Positions 1-5,846 of a stretch of 6,969 bases of DNA are shown here, piece after piece. The notes under the pieces are model-generated. The model was given only the letters and a program-made list of their open reading frames with translations. It was not told where the DNA came from and searched no databases. This DNA comes from Clostridium sp. CAG:448 (GTDB lineage Bacteria > Bacillota > Clostridia > Oscillospirales > CAG-272). How positions within the stretch are numbered: the stretch's first letter is position 1; each line of letters starts with the position of its first letter. The stretch lies in NCBI GenBank assembly GCA_000433415.1, contig FR890403.1:1-6969 (forward strand), in the 5' to 3' direction. The translations under genes and the position numbers were made by a program.

Positions 1-221
1 TATTGTCTGGATTCGAACCCCCGAAAGTGAAAAATCTGATTGTTATCAGTTTGTTTTCTGGACTTTCCGCTTTTGGTGTGGTATGAATTCTTTACAAGCA
101 GGATTCTATATTCCATCGACAAAGCGTGGTTATTTGCAAGCCCCACTTTGTCAAGGGAGCAGTGTACCCTCACGGTACATCTGGATTGGCTGGCAAAGAT
201 CAGGTGTCTATGTTGATTTGC

Positions 222-252
222 AAATTAAAAAGGGGGCTGTAAAAAGCCCCTT
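222..252 (-). terminator. Rho-independent terminator of the leftward operon
   Basis: On the minus strand, GGGGCT (250-245) pairs with AGCCCC (238-233) around a 6-base loop. An A-T and a G-T pair extend the stem to 8 bp (231-238 with 245-252). It is followed by a T-rich tail reading TTTTTAATTT (231 down to 222). This is a classic intrinsic terminator about 70 bases past the stop codon of the secreted-protein gene, and it most likely ends the PadR operon transcript. On the plus strand the stem lacks a T-tract. Confidence 0.82.
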
Positions 253-265
253 GGTCAGTGGATTG

Positions 266-290
266 AAACGACTTTTACGGTCGTTTTTAG
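266..290. terminator. Possible second, bidirectional terminator hairpin
   Basis: AAACGAC (266-272) and GTCGTTT (280-286) form a perfect 7-bp stem with a 7-base loop. On the plus strand it runs into TTTTTAG, and on the minus strand it is preceded by AAAAA, so it could work weakly either way. It lies between the stop codon at 320 and the stronger terminator at 225-252, giving a tandem arrangement. The low GC of the stem makes it a weaker call. Confidence 0.45.
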
Positions 291-319
291 TATATAATCT
301 GATTGCTCTACGGCATATA

Positions 320-832
320 TCAACCGATAACGCCGTATTCGTTACAGCCGATTGAAACGTCTACATCATGCGTGTTGGTCGTAATGAAAAGAACCTTCTT
401 CTTGTAAACCGCAGTGCCATACGCGATATTAGACGAACATCTGTTTTCATGAGACGTCAAGGACCAAGCATTCACGTAAATAACAGACGAATAAGTAGAG
501 TCTGTGCAAGTAACAGACACACCTTCGTTCACTCTAAAGGTTCCTCTTAAGGTGTAGGTCCATTGCAGATTATCCTTAGAGTCATAAAGATCAACCATTT
601 TATCCCCATACACTGTATAGGTCGAAGATTTGGCGGATCTTGCCGAATCTGCAACTGAAGATTGCTTGATTGTGGTTACCACATAGCTACCGTCATCAAA
701 ATACGTGGTGGTAGTGGAATTGGTTTCATAAGTTTCTGCTGAGACGTGTTCAGTACTTTCAGCATATATTGCAGTGAAGGGTGCAAAAGTCAGGAACACA
801 GCTGCGAGAATGATGGCAAATATTTTTTTCAT
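320..832 (-). CDS. Small secreted protein of unknown function
   Basis: A 170-residue exported protein. I place the start at 832 (MKKIFAII...), because a signal peptide begins there: Lys-Lys, a hydrophobic core, then AIYA-ES with likely cleavage after Ala24. GAAGGA lies 11 bases upstream. A longer reading from 898 would put a charged 22-residue extension before the signal peptide. After cleavage there is a Ser/Thr-rich stretch (about 30-75), then a compact beta-rich part (about 76-170) with WTYTLRGTF at 91-99, a W at 123 and three cysteines (109, 132, 163). I recognise no catalytic motif or named family. It is the last gene of the PadR operon, starting 4 bases after the preceding stop, so it is probably co-translated with the membrane HAAS protein. 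It could be a surface-stress, binding or antimicrobial-type protein, but nothing here decides that. Confidence 0.82.
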   Translation of the reverse strand: MKKIFAIILAAVFLTFAPFTAIYAESTEHVSAETYETNSTTTTYFDDGSYVVTTIKQSSVADSARSAKSSTYTVYGDKMVDLYDSKDNLQWTYTLRGTFRVNEGVSVTCTDSTYSSVIYVNAWSLTSHENRCSSNIAYGTAVYKKKVLFITTNTHDVDVSIGCNEYGVIG

Positions 833-836
833 GGTG

Positions 837-1235
837 TTAATTTTCCTTCTCTGTTGCGTAAGAACTTTGAGATCTGGTTTTTGAATGATACGTTTCATTT
901 GATTTTATGATAACAGCGGTAGCGAATGCTGACAAGACCACCAGAACAATAAGAACCAAACAGATGATTCTTGTCCGGTTAAGTTTTCGGGCATTCTTTT
1001 TCAGATATCCGATTTCAGGCTCGCCTTCAAAGCCTTTGGCAATTTCATCTGGACTTCCGATTTCTTTATACAAATTGTCCATCGTAATGACCGTATGTTG
1101 TTTTTCAAGCTCCACGATACGATTCTCCACCTCATTTAGAACAGCCCTTTTCATGCTCGGTTGACACAGAAGGGAGGCTTTCACTTGCCTGAGATAGGAA
1201 TTCACAATGCTTTTGTTATTCTGGTTTGTTTTCAC
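837..1235 (-). CDS. HAAS/DUF1700-like single-pass membrane protein
   Basis: A 132-residue protein. Residues about 9-72 are a helical cytoplasmic domain with the pattern seen in HAAS/DUF1700 and DUF6120-type proteins: YLRQVK, a central VENRIVELEK helix, then IGSPDEIAKGFE at 59-70. Residues about 88-110 are one transmembrane helix, followed by a short polar tail outside the membrane (111-132). The start is GTG at 1235, chosen because AGAAGGA sits about 10 bases upstream and the first residues match the domain start. It overlaps the end of the PadR gene by 20 bases, implying translational coupling. HAAS-type membrane proteins are habitually encoded next to PadR regulators and are thought to work with them in sensing. 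I infer the same pairing here. The ligand or signal cannot be read from the sequence. Confidence 0.82.
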   Translation of the reverse strand: MKTNQNNKSIVNSYLRQVKASLLCQPSMKRAVLNEVENRIVELEKQHTVITMDNLYKEIGSPDEIAKGFEGEPEIGYLKKNARKLNRTRIICLVLIVLVVLSAFATAVIIKSNETYHSKTRSQSSYATEKEN

Positions 1236-1581
1236 TTAAACCACATCCTTCTATCAGATTCATAGCGCCACCAAAGATGAGTTGAAATTTTTTGATTGAA
1301 AAGTTGAGATATTCTTTCCCCGGGGGTTCTATGTGGTAATAATTTCTGAATCTTTTCTCCCCGACCAGTTCTTTTCTGCTTGATATCAGCTTGCGTTGTT
1401 CCATTCGGTACAACGGACCGTACAGAGAACCTTCTTTGACGATAATCGCATTGTTGGTTCTCACAGCCAGTTCTGTCTTGATTCTGTAACCGTACATGTC
1501 TTCGATGGTCAAGAGTGCAAGAATCAGAAATTCGACAAGACCGCACTTTATATTCTCTTCAATATCATCTTCCCAAGCCAT
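1216..1581 (-). CDS. PadR-family transcriptional repressor
   Basis: A 121-residue winged-helix regulator. I start it at 1581 (MAWEDDIEEN...) because AAAAGGAG lies 7 bases upstream and the promoter lies just beyond. An upstream in-frame ATG at 1659 would precede that promoter. PadR landmarks are clear: a first helix LVEFLILALL (15-24), MYGYRIKTEL (29-38), the recognition-helix and wing segment EGSLYGPLYRMEQRKLI (50-66), and the wing RNYYHIEPPGKEYL (79-92) resembling the family's R-YY-T-GK-L pattern. The C-terminal helix (about 95-112) should provide the dimer contact. PadR proteins are usually autorepressors that also control an adjacent gene. Inverted ATAGTAT copies over its own promoter support autoregulation, and a further copy beside the divergent promoter suggests control of the large secreted hydrolase gene too. 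The effector is unknown. Confidence 0.92.
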   Translation of the reverse strand: MAWEDDIEENIKCGLVEFLILALLTIEDMYGYRIKTELAVRTNNAIIVKEGSLYGPLYRMEQRKLISSRKELVGEKRFRNYYHIEPPGKEYLNFSIKKFQLIFGGAMNLIEGCGLSENKPE

Positions 1582-1588
1582 GGCGTTA

Positions 1589-1596
1589 CTCCTTTT
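1589..1596 (-). promoter_or_regulatory. Ribosome binding site of the PadR gene
   Basis: On the minus strand AAAAGGAG lies 7 bases before the ATG at 1581. This fixes the PadR start there rather than at the upstream in-frame ATG at 1659. Confidence 0.85.
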
Positions 1597-1601
1597 GGAA
1601 C

Positions 1602-1623
1602 ATAGTATAGCATATAATACTAT
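1602..1623. promoter_or_regulatory. Putative PadR operator (inverted repeat)
   Basis: ATAGTAT (1602-1608) and its exact inverse ATACTAT (1617-1623) are separated by 8 bases, putting the half-site centres 15 bases apart. A dimeric winged-helix repressor often binds this kind of spacing. It covers the -10 and most of the spacer of the PadR promoter, the expected place for autorepression. Assignment to this PadR is inference from position and symmetry. The AT-rich composition means chance symmetry is not excluded. Confidence 0.6.
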
Positions 1624-1631
1624 AAAGTCAA
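1604..1631 (-). promoter_or_regulatory. Sigma-A promoter of the PadR operon
   Basis: On the minus strand the -35 is TTGACT (1631-1626) and the -10 is TATACT (1609-1604), with a 16-base spacer. The spacer ends in TGC, giving an extended -10 (TGCTATACT) that can compensate for the short spacing. Transcription should begin a few bases further left, leaving a very short leader before the ribosome binding site at 1589-1596. The -10 and spacer lie inside the inverted repeat at 1602-1623. Confidence 0.8.
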
Positions 1632-1644
1632 TACCTTTTTTAAA

Positions 1645-1651
1645 ATAGTAT
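1645..1651 (+). promoter_or_regulatory. Third ATAGTAT half-site next to the divergent promoter
   Basis: A further exact copy of the heptamer of the inverted repeat lies one base upstream of the TTGACA box of the rightward promoter. If it is a PadR half-site it would let the repressor, or a repressor array spanning 1602-1651, influence transcription of the large hydrolase gene. It lacks an obvious inverted partner at the same spacing, so the call is tentative. Confidence 0.4.
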
Positions 1652-1652
1652 G

Positions 1653-1681
1653 TTGACAAATGCGATTTTTTGTGATATAAT
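1653..1681 (+). promoter_or_regulatory. Consensus sigma-A promoter for the secreted hydrolase
   Basis: The -35 is TTGACA (1653-1658) and the -10 is TATAAT (1676-1681). The spacer is 17 bases, and TGA before the -10 gives an extended -10 as well. This is a perfect consensus, so basal activity should be very high unless repressed, which fits control by the neighbouring PadR. The predicted start near 1688 gives a leader of about 70 bases. Confidence 0.92.
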
Positions 1682-1697
1682 TGTGACGTAATTTGGA

Positions 1698-1748
1698 TAA
1701 GGTCGGGAAACGGCGATCAACCTTAACTACCTTTCATCAGCTAAGGAG
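1698..1748 (+). promoter_or_regulatory. Structured 5' leader that may mask the ribosome binding site
   Basis: TAAGGT (1698-1703) can pair with ACCTTA (1720-1725), closing a 16-base loop. The ribosome binding site contains the same TAAGG (1742-1746, within TAAGGAG, 9 bases before the ATG), so CCTTA (1721-1725) could pair with either copy. A third option pairs CCTT (1730-1733) with AAGG (1743-1746). The leader can thus be drawn in ribosome-accessible and ribosome-blocked forms. I do not recognise a known riboswitch class. The helices are only 4-6 bp, so this may be incidental. Confidence 0.35.
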
Positions 1749-1757
1749 AATAACCGT

Positions 1758-4700
1758 ATGAAAAAGAATCTGTTTGTCCTGAAGTTTATTGCGGCTTTCA
1801 CATCCATTGTTCTGCTATTTGCTTCTGTACCGGGTCAGGTTTTTGCTATCGACCTGGTTGTGGGACAGGAGCAGGAAAATACCGTTGAAAACGACGGCGA
1901 GGGCGAAGTTTTCATCGTCGGAGAGGATCAGTCCAAACGCGGGCAGTTTGAAAAGCACTACCTTTGCTCGGACGGGACCTATATGTCCGTGACGTACCCG
2001 GAGGCGGTGCATTACCTCGATGCGGACGGGGTATGGCAGGATGTGGACCAGACTCTTTGTTTTGACGCACAGACGGGGGTATATACAGGAGGCACGGCGG
2101 ATTTCCGGGTGTCCTTTGCAAGCGGTGCCTCCGCGACCGATATGGCGCGGATGGAGCACAACGGCTATACGCTGACCTGGGGTGTGCAGGCGGAAAAGGG
2201 AAGCAGAGACGCGGAGGTGTCAGTTGCTTCTGCCGGAATGGCGCAGATGTTGACCCCTTCTGCAAGCGCACATGCACAGCTTGCAGAGCGCGCTGCGATT
2301 ACCTATGCAAGTCCCTCTGAACGTTTGGCAGAAAGGGATGATTCCTACGTCCTCCCGCATATTTCCGCACAGATCGGCTATACGGATGTTTTCGACGGGA
2401 CGGAGAATGTCTCGCTCAGATACACGGTATATCACAATAAGATTGAAGAGGATATTGTGATTCACGAGCGCGGGGATATGGAATCCGTGTCGATGCATAT
2501 GAATGTCGGAACGCTGACGCCGCGTGTGAATGCCGACGGCAGTGTGGATTTCATGGATGCGGACGGAGAGATGCAGTTCCGCGTCGGGATTCCCTATATG
2601 TCGGATGCGGCGAACAATGTTTGCAATGATATCCGGGTGTCTGCCGAAAAGACGGGTGATACCTGCCTGATTACCTACACACCGGATGCGGCATGGTTCA
2701 CGTCGTCCGACCGTGTATATCCGGTCCTCTTGGATCCGTCGGTTTCGACGAATGACTATGTAACCAACATAGAGGATACCTACGTGGCGGAGGGTTCCTC
2801 TGCCAACCACAGCAGTGAGCAGTATCTTTCCATTGCAAATGCAGCGGGCAGTCAAAAACTGATCGTGCTGCGCATCAATAAGCTGCCTGCCGTCGATGAC
2901 GCTTTGCCGATCATCGATGCAAAGCTGACACTGACCGCACAGTATGCCCCGTTCGGCGAAATACCGATGTCTGCGTACTATGTTGACGGTGTAGAAGAAT
3001 TTGGTGACTATGATTTTAATCTGGCGGATGCTATCCGGACAGATTACACGTTCGTCACGCACGGTTACCTGTTTGTGAATACAACCCGTGTCTCTTTTAG
3101 TCTGACATCAAATATCTATACCATGTATGAAGATGAACGGTACGACCGATCGCATGATTGGGATTATTGGGGTGATTTTGTCATTGGCTACACGAGTAGC
3201 GAAACCACTTGGGCATGCAATCCGTTTTACAGCATGGAGTCCACTACGGTTGCAAACCGTCCCGTTCTGACTGTCAAATACGGCTATGCACTGCCGGCAG
3301 GGATCCTGAATGGGGGTGTATATTCGTTCCGGAACTGCGGAAGCGGTTCTTATATGACCGTGAACGGCGCAGAGCCGGCAAACAATTCCAATGTGTTTCA
3401 GGTCAGCAATGATGATCATATTGCTGCAACAACGCAGAAATTTAAGTTGGAATATGTTGCCTCAAGTGGCAGTTACCGCCTTCGTTCCATGAGTTCCTCG
3501 TCAGGAAACGGAAAGGTGCTTGATATACAACGTTCCGGAGGCGAAATTTATAGCGGAAGAAATGTACAAATATACTCGGCGACGGATCCGATGTCGCAGG
3601 AGTGGTTGATCATACCGTTCGATGATGACGCTTTTCGCCTGGTTCCACGTGCCAATATGTCGTTGGCACTGACAACGAACGGTTCCCAGGATGGGAGCAA
3701 CGCGGGGAAGACCGCAAGTTCTCCCGGAAATATCTTTGTGCAGAGCGTCGACCGCAAAAATCGTTACCAACTGTGGCGCATTTTTGATAGTCAGGATCAG
3801 GGGATCAAAACAGGGCAAGGACGTTCCAGTATTGATTCGGGCAACTACTATATGCTCAACTCTTCTACAGGGCGTTACTTACACAGAACAAGAACCGGTA
3901 AGGTTGATTGTGCCCAGGGGATGCTGAGCGAGCTCGGAGAAAATAAGCTACAGTGGCGTGTGATCAATCTGGGCGACGGGGATTGTCTGATACAGCGTGT
4001 GGATTCTCCTTTGTACTATCTGGTGCCTGATGCAAGCGGAGAAGGAGTGAGGTTCCAAAGGTATGACTCCGAAGCAATTCCACCAAAACAAATGAGGTGG
4101 TCAATCATAATATATGGCTTAATCGCTAGCGGTTACCAGATTAAAAGCAAGGCTAACGAGCGGTATCTAACTGCGTCAGAGGATGGTACATCACCAGTAA
4201 GTCTTTCCGAAAGTAGACAAAATTTCGATCTTCAAATTTGGAAAATTGTCGGGGTCGATGCATATCGTGAGTTACAGAGCGTTCGATTTGATGATATTGC
4301 TCTTGATGTTGATGAGAAAAAGAATGCAAGCATCAAAACGTTTCCGTCCAATGCGGATTTTGCAAAAAAATCGGATTTCACATATACGATTGTTTCCGGA
4401 GGGGACTGTGTTTCTTGCACACAGACGAACAGGTTTAGGGGAGAGAAAACAGGAACCGCACGGGTCAAGGCGGTACATAAGACCACGGGAAAGATTGGTT
4501 ATTTCAACGTTAAGGTAAACAAAAATGCGATTATTGTTATACCGGGGGTATTTGGCAGTGAATTGTATGTGGGGGATAATAACCCGTATTTTAAAAGCGG
4601 TACTGCGCTGATTGATCAGGAGATGATTAGTACATTAAAGCAGCTCAACAGCGATGTACCTCTTGCGAAAAAAATAGCTCTTATTGGAGCAATTGTACTC

Positions 4701-5846
4701 AATCCGCTCATGTACAGTACAGTTCAATCATTTGTGAATGATTACTATGATCTGTTGCAATGCAATGATGATGGCACTTCGAAATATGATGTGTATACAA
4801 AAAAATATGTGTACGTCACACCGACATATGCAGCGGCAGATACAGAGCACAAAAATCCTATCTATACGCTTCCCGAAGGATACGATAGTAAGGAATACTC
4901 TCCCCATGCAGGTAATATGGATTCGTACTACGATATAATGAATTATCTGCACACGGACAGTGATATCAGCAAACAATACTCTATAGAATACTTTTCTTAT
5001 GATTGGAGACTGTCGAATGCAGTATCGGCGCAAAAATTAGATGCTTTCATTAGAGAAAACGGCTATGATAGAGTGGTTTTAATTGCGCATAGTATGGGAG
5101 GTTTGGTAGCATCAGGGTACATGTCTATGGGGCAAGAACAACGTAATAAAGTCAAGGATTCATACATACTTGCTTCACCGTTGCTCGGGACACCTGAAGT
5201 GATCAATGTTTGGGCAAGACTTGATTTTTCCTCATTAACCGGTACGGATGCTTATGCGGCTGTAATTGATATTGGTAATATTCTTCTATCAATTATGACA
5301 TTGACATATAATCCGATTCAGAAGCTATTCAGCAATTATCAGAGTGTCTATGAGTTGTTTCCAACGGAAAAGTATATTGATGTCAGTTCAAATCCCTATT
5401 TGCTACACTCTGTTGTAACAGTGATCCCCGTTATTGGGGACCAAACAGATACTATATGTTCGGATTATGCAACGTCGATGCAATATATATCCGGTTATTT
5501 GCCGCACTTCAATTCAACGCTCATGGAAGCGGCAGAAGATTTCCATCGTTCGTGCTATATAAACAATAAGCATATCTCCGATTTCAAAGGGAGTAAATAT
5601 ATTCATATGACAGGTCAAGAGGTTACCACGAGGTTAAAATATTATGAGGTGATTTCTTCTGATTCATATTCGCGAGGTATGGAGGTTGACAACACTGCTT
5701 TGGTTGGAGATGGGTTGGTACCCTATTGGAGTGCGACGGTTGGAAAAACAGGCTCCCGTGTAGAAAGTTTTTCAGGTGGGCACATGAATGCGGTTTCATA
5801 TTCTAAAGTTTTCGAGTATATCAAAGATAAAATGGGGGTGAAGTAA
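1758..5846 (+). CDS. Large secreted multidomain LCAT-like lipase/esterase
   Basis: A 1362-residue exported alpha/beta hydrolase, predicted to cleave or transfer acyl esters of lipids outside the cell. TAAGGAG 9 bases upstream supports the start. Signal peptide 1-30, cleaved after VFA. Residues about 60-325 resemble the N-terminal module of WapA/Rhs-type wall proteins (VHYLDADGVWQDVDQTL at 84-100, YPVLLDPSVS at 321-330). A DNRLRE-like domain spans about 331-510. Two ricin-type beta-trefoils follow at about 515-677 and 692-834, each with three QxW-like repeat ends (QKF 560, QEW 614, QLW 671; LQW 731, MRW 779, QIW 826). A BIG2-like Ig domain covers about 837-920. The hydrolase (921-1362) has the oxyanion motif IPGVFGSEL (928-936), YDWR (1081-1084), nucleophile Ser1112 in AHSMGG, Asp1318 in GDGLVP and His1342 in GGHMNAV, with the IPG/YDWR/HSMGG/GDG set typical of LCAT-like phospholipases and acyltransferases. 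There is no LPXTG anchor. Substrate (phospholipid, glycolipid, triglyceride) is unknown. Confidence 0.92.
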   Translation: MKKNLFVLKFIAAFTSIVLLFASVPGQVFAIDLVVGQEQENTVENDGEGEVFIVGEDQSKRGQFEKHYLCSDGTYMSVTYPEAVHYLDADGVWQDVDQTLCFDAQTGVYTGGTADFRVSFASGASATDMARMEHNGYTLTWGVQAEKGSRDAEVSVASAGMAQMLTPSASAHAQLAERAAITYASPSERLAERDDSYVLPHISAQIGYTDVFDGTENVSLRYTVYHNKIEEDIVIHERGDMESVSMHMNVGTLTPRVNADGSVDFMDADGEMQFRVGIPYMSDAANNVCNDIRVSAEKTGDTCLITYTPDAAWFTSSDRVYPVLLDPSVSTNDYVTNIEDTYVAEGSSANHSSEQYLSIANAAGSQKLIVLRINKLPAVDDALPIIDAKLTLTAQYAPFGEIPMSAYYVDGVEEFGDYDFNLADAIRTDYTFVTHGYLFVNTTRVSFSLTSNIYTMYEDERYDRSHDWDYWGDFVIGYTSSETTWACNPFYSMESTTVANRPVLTVKYGYALPAGILNGGVYSFRNCGSGSYMTVNGAEPANNSNVFQVSNDDHIAATTQKFKLEYVASSGSYRLRSMSSSSGNGKVLDIQRSGGEIYSGRNVQIYSATDPMSQEWLIIPFDDDAFRLVPRANMSLALTTNGSQDGSNAGKTASSPGNIFVQSVDRKNRYQLWRIFDSQDQGIKTGQGRSSIDSGNYYMLNSSTGRYLHRTRTGKVDCAQGMLSELGENKLQWRVINLGDGDCLIQRVDSPLYYLVPDASGEGVRFQRYDSEAIPPKQMRWSIIIYGLIASGYQIKSKANERYLTASEDGTSPVSLSESRQNFDLQIWKIVGVDAYRELQSVRFDDIALDVDEKKNASIKTFPSNADFAKKSDFTYTIVSGGDCVSCTQTNRFRGEKTGTARVKAVHKTTGKIGYFNVKVNKNAIIVIPGVFGSELYVGDNNPYFKSGTALIDQEMISTLKQLNSDVPLAKKIALIGAIVLNPLMYSTVQSFVNDYYDLLQCNDDGTSKYDVYTKKYVYVTPTYAAADTEHKNPIYTLPEGYDSKEYSPHAGNMDSYYDIMNYLHTDSDISKQYSIEYFSYDWRLSNAVSAQKLDAFIRENGYDRVVLIAHSMGGLVASGYMSMGQEQRNKVKDSYILASPLLGTPEVINVWARLDFSSLTGTDAYAAVIDIGNILLSIMTLTYNPIQKLFSNYQSVYELFPTEKYIDVSSNPYLLHSVVTVIPVIGDQTDTICSDYATSMQYISGYLPHFNSTLMEAAEDFHRSCYINNKHISDFKGSKYIHMTGQEVTTRLKYYEVISSDSYSRGMEVDNTALVGDGLVPYWSATVGKTGSRVESFSGGHMNAVSYSKVFEYIKDKMGVK

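Larger units (their letters stand above)
1..319. other. Non-coding left flank; no gene supported
   Basis: I see no convincing gene here. One forward frame is open from base 2 to 355, but it has no ribosome binding site before its ATG at 83, runs through two terminator-like hairpins, and overlaps the end of the leftward gene, so I read it as chance. Structures present are a weak AT-rich hairpin (CTGAT at 36-40 with ATCAG at 45-49, T-rich on both sides), a TGTACC/GGTACA hairpin at 163-179, and the two hairpins listed separately at 225-252 and 266-286. The first 25 bases contain GGATTCGAACCC, resembling an antisense tRNA T-loop, but the flanking stem does not pair. Confidence 0.6.

Noticed and set aside
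1..25. GGATTCGAACCC resembling an antisense tRNA T-loop, which could suggest a tRNA 3' end or attachment site
   Set aside because: On the minus strand the loop TTCGAAT is flanked by GGGGG and CCAGA, which pair at only two of five positions, and no anticodon or D arm is seen.
290..300. TATAAT at 293-298 as a possible -10 box
   Set aside because: No -35 lies at a proper distance, and it is immediately downstream of a hairpin in a region with no forward gene.
2..355. Open forward frame with ATG at 83
   Set aside because: It has no ribosome binding site, crosses two terminator-like hairpins and overlaps the real leftward gene; its composition does not resemble a protein.
833..898. Longer start for the small secreted protein
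   Set aside because: It would put 22 charged residues before an obvious signal peptide and overlap the upstream gene by about 60 bases, while the start at 832 has its own ribosome binding site.
1582..1659. Upstream in-frame start for PadR at 1659
   Set aside because: It precedes the operon promoter at 1604-1631 and lacks the AAAAGGAG that sits before 1581.
1688..1757. Known riboswitch class in the hydrolase leader
   Set aside because: The bases do not match conserved cores of the classes I could recall (cyclic-di-GMP, preQ1, fluoride, guanidine), and no expression platform with a T-tract is present.
2220..3062. 280-residue reading frame on the minus strand inside the hydrolase gene
   Set aside because: It is a mirror of a well-supported coding frame, rich in Arg, Ile and His as such antisense frames are, with no domain or start signal.
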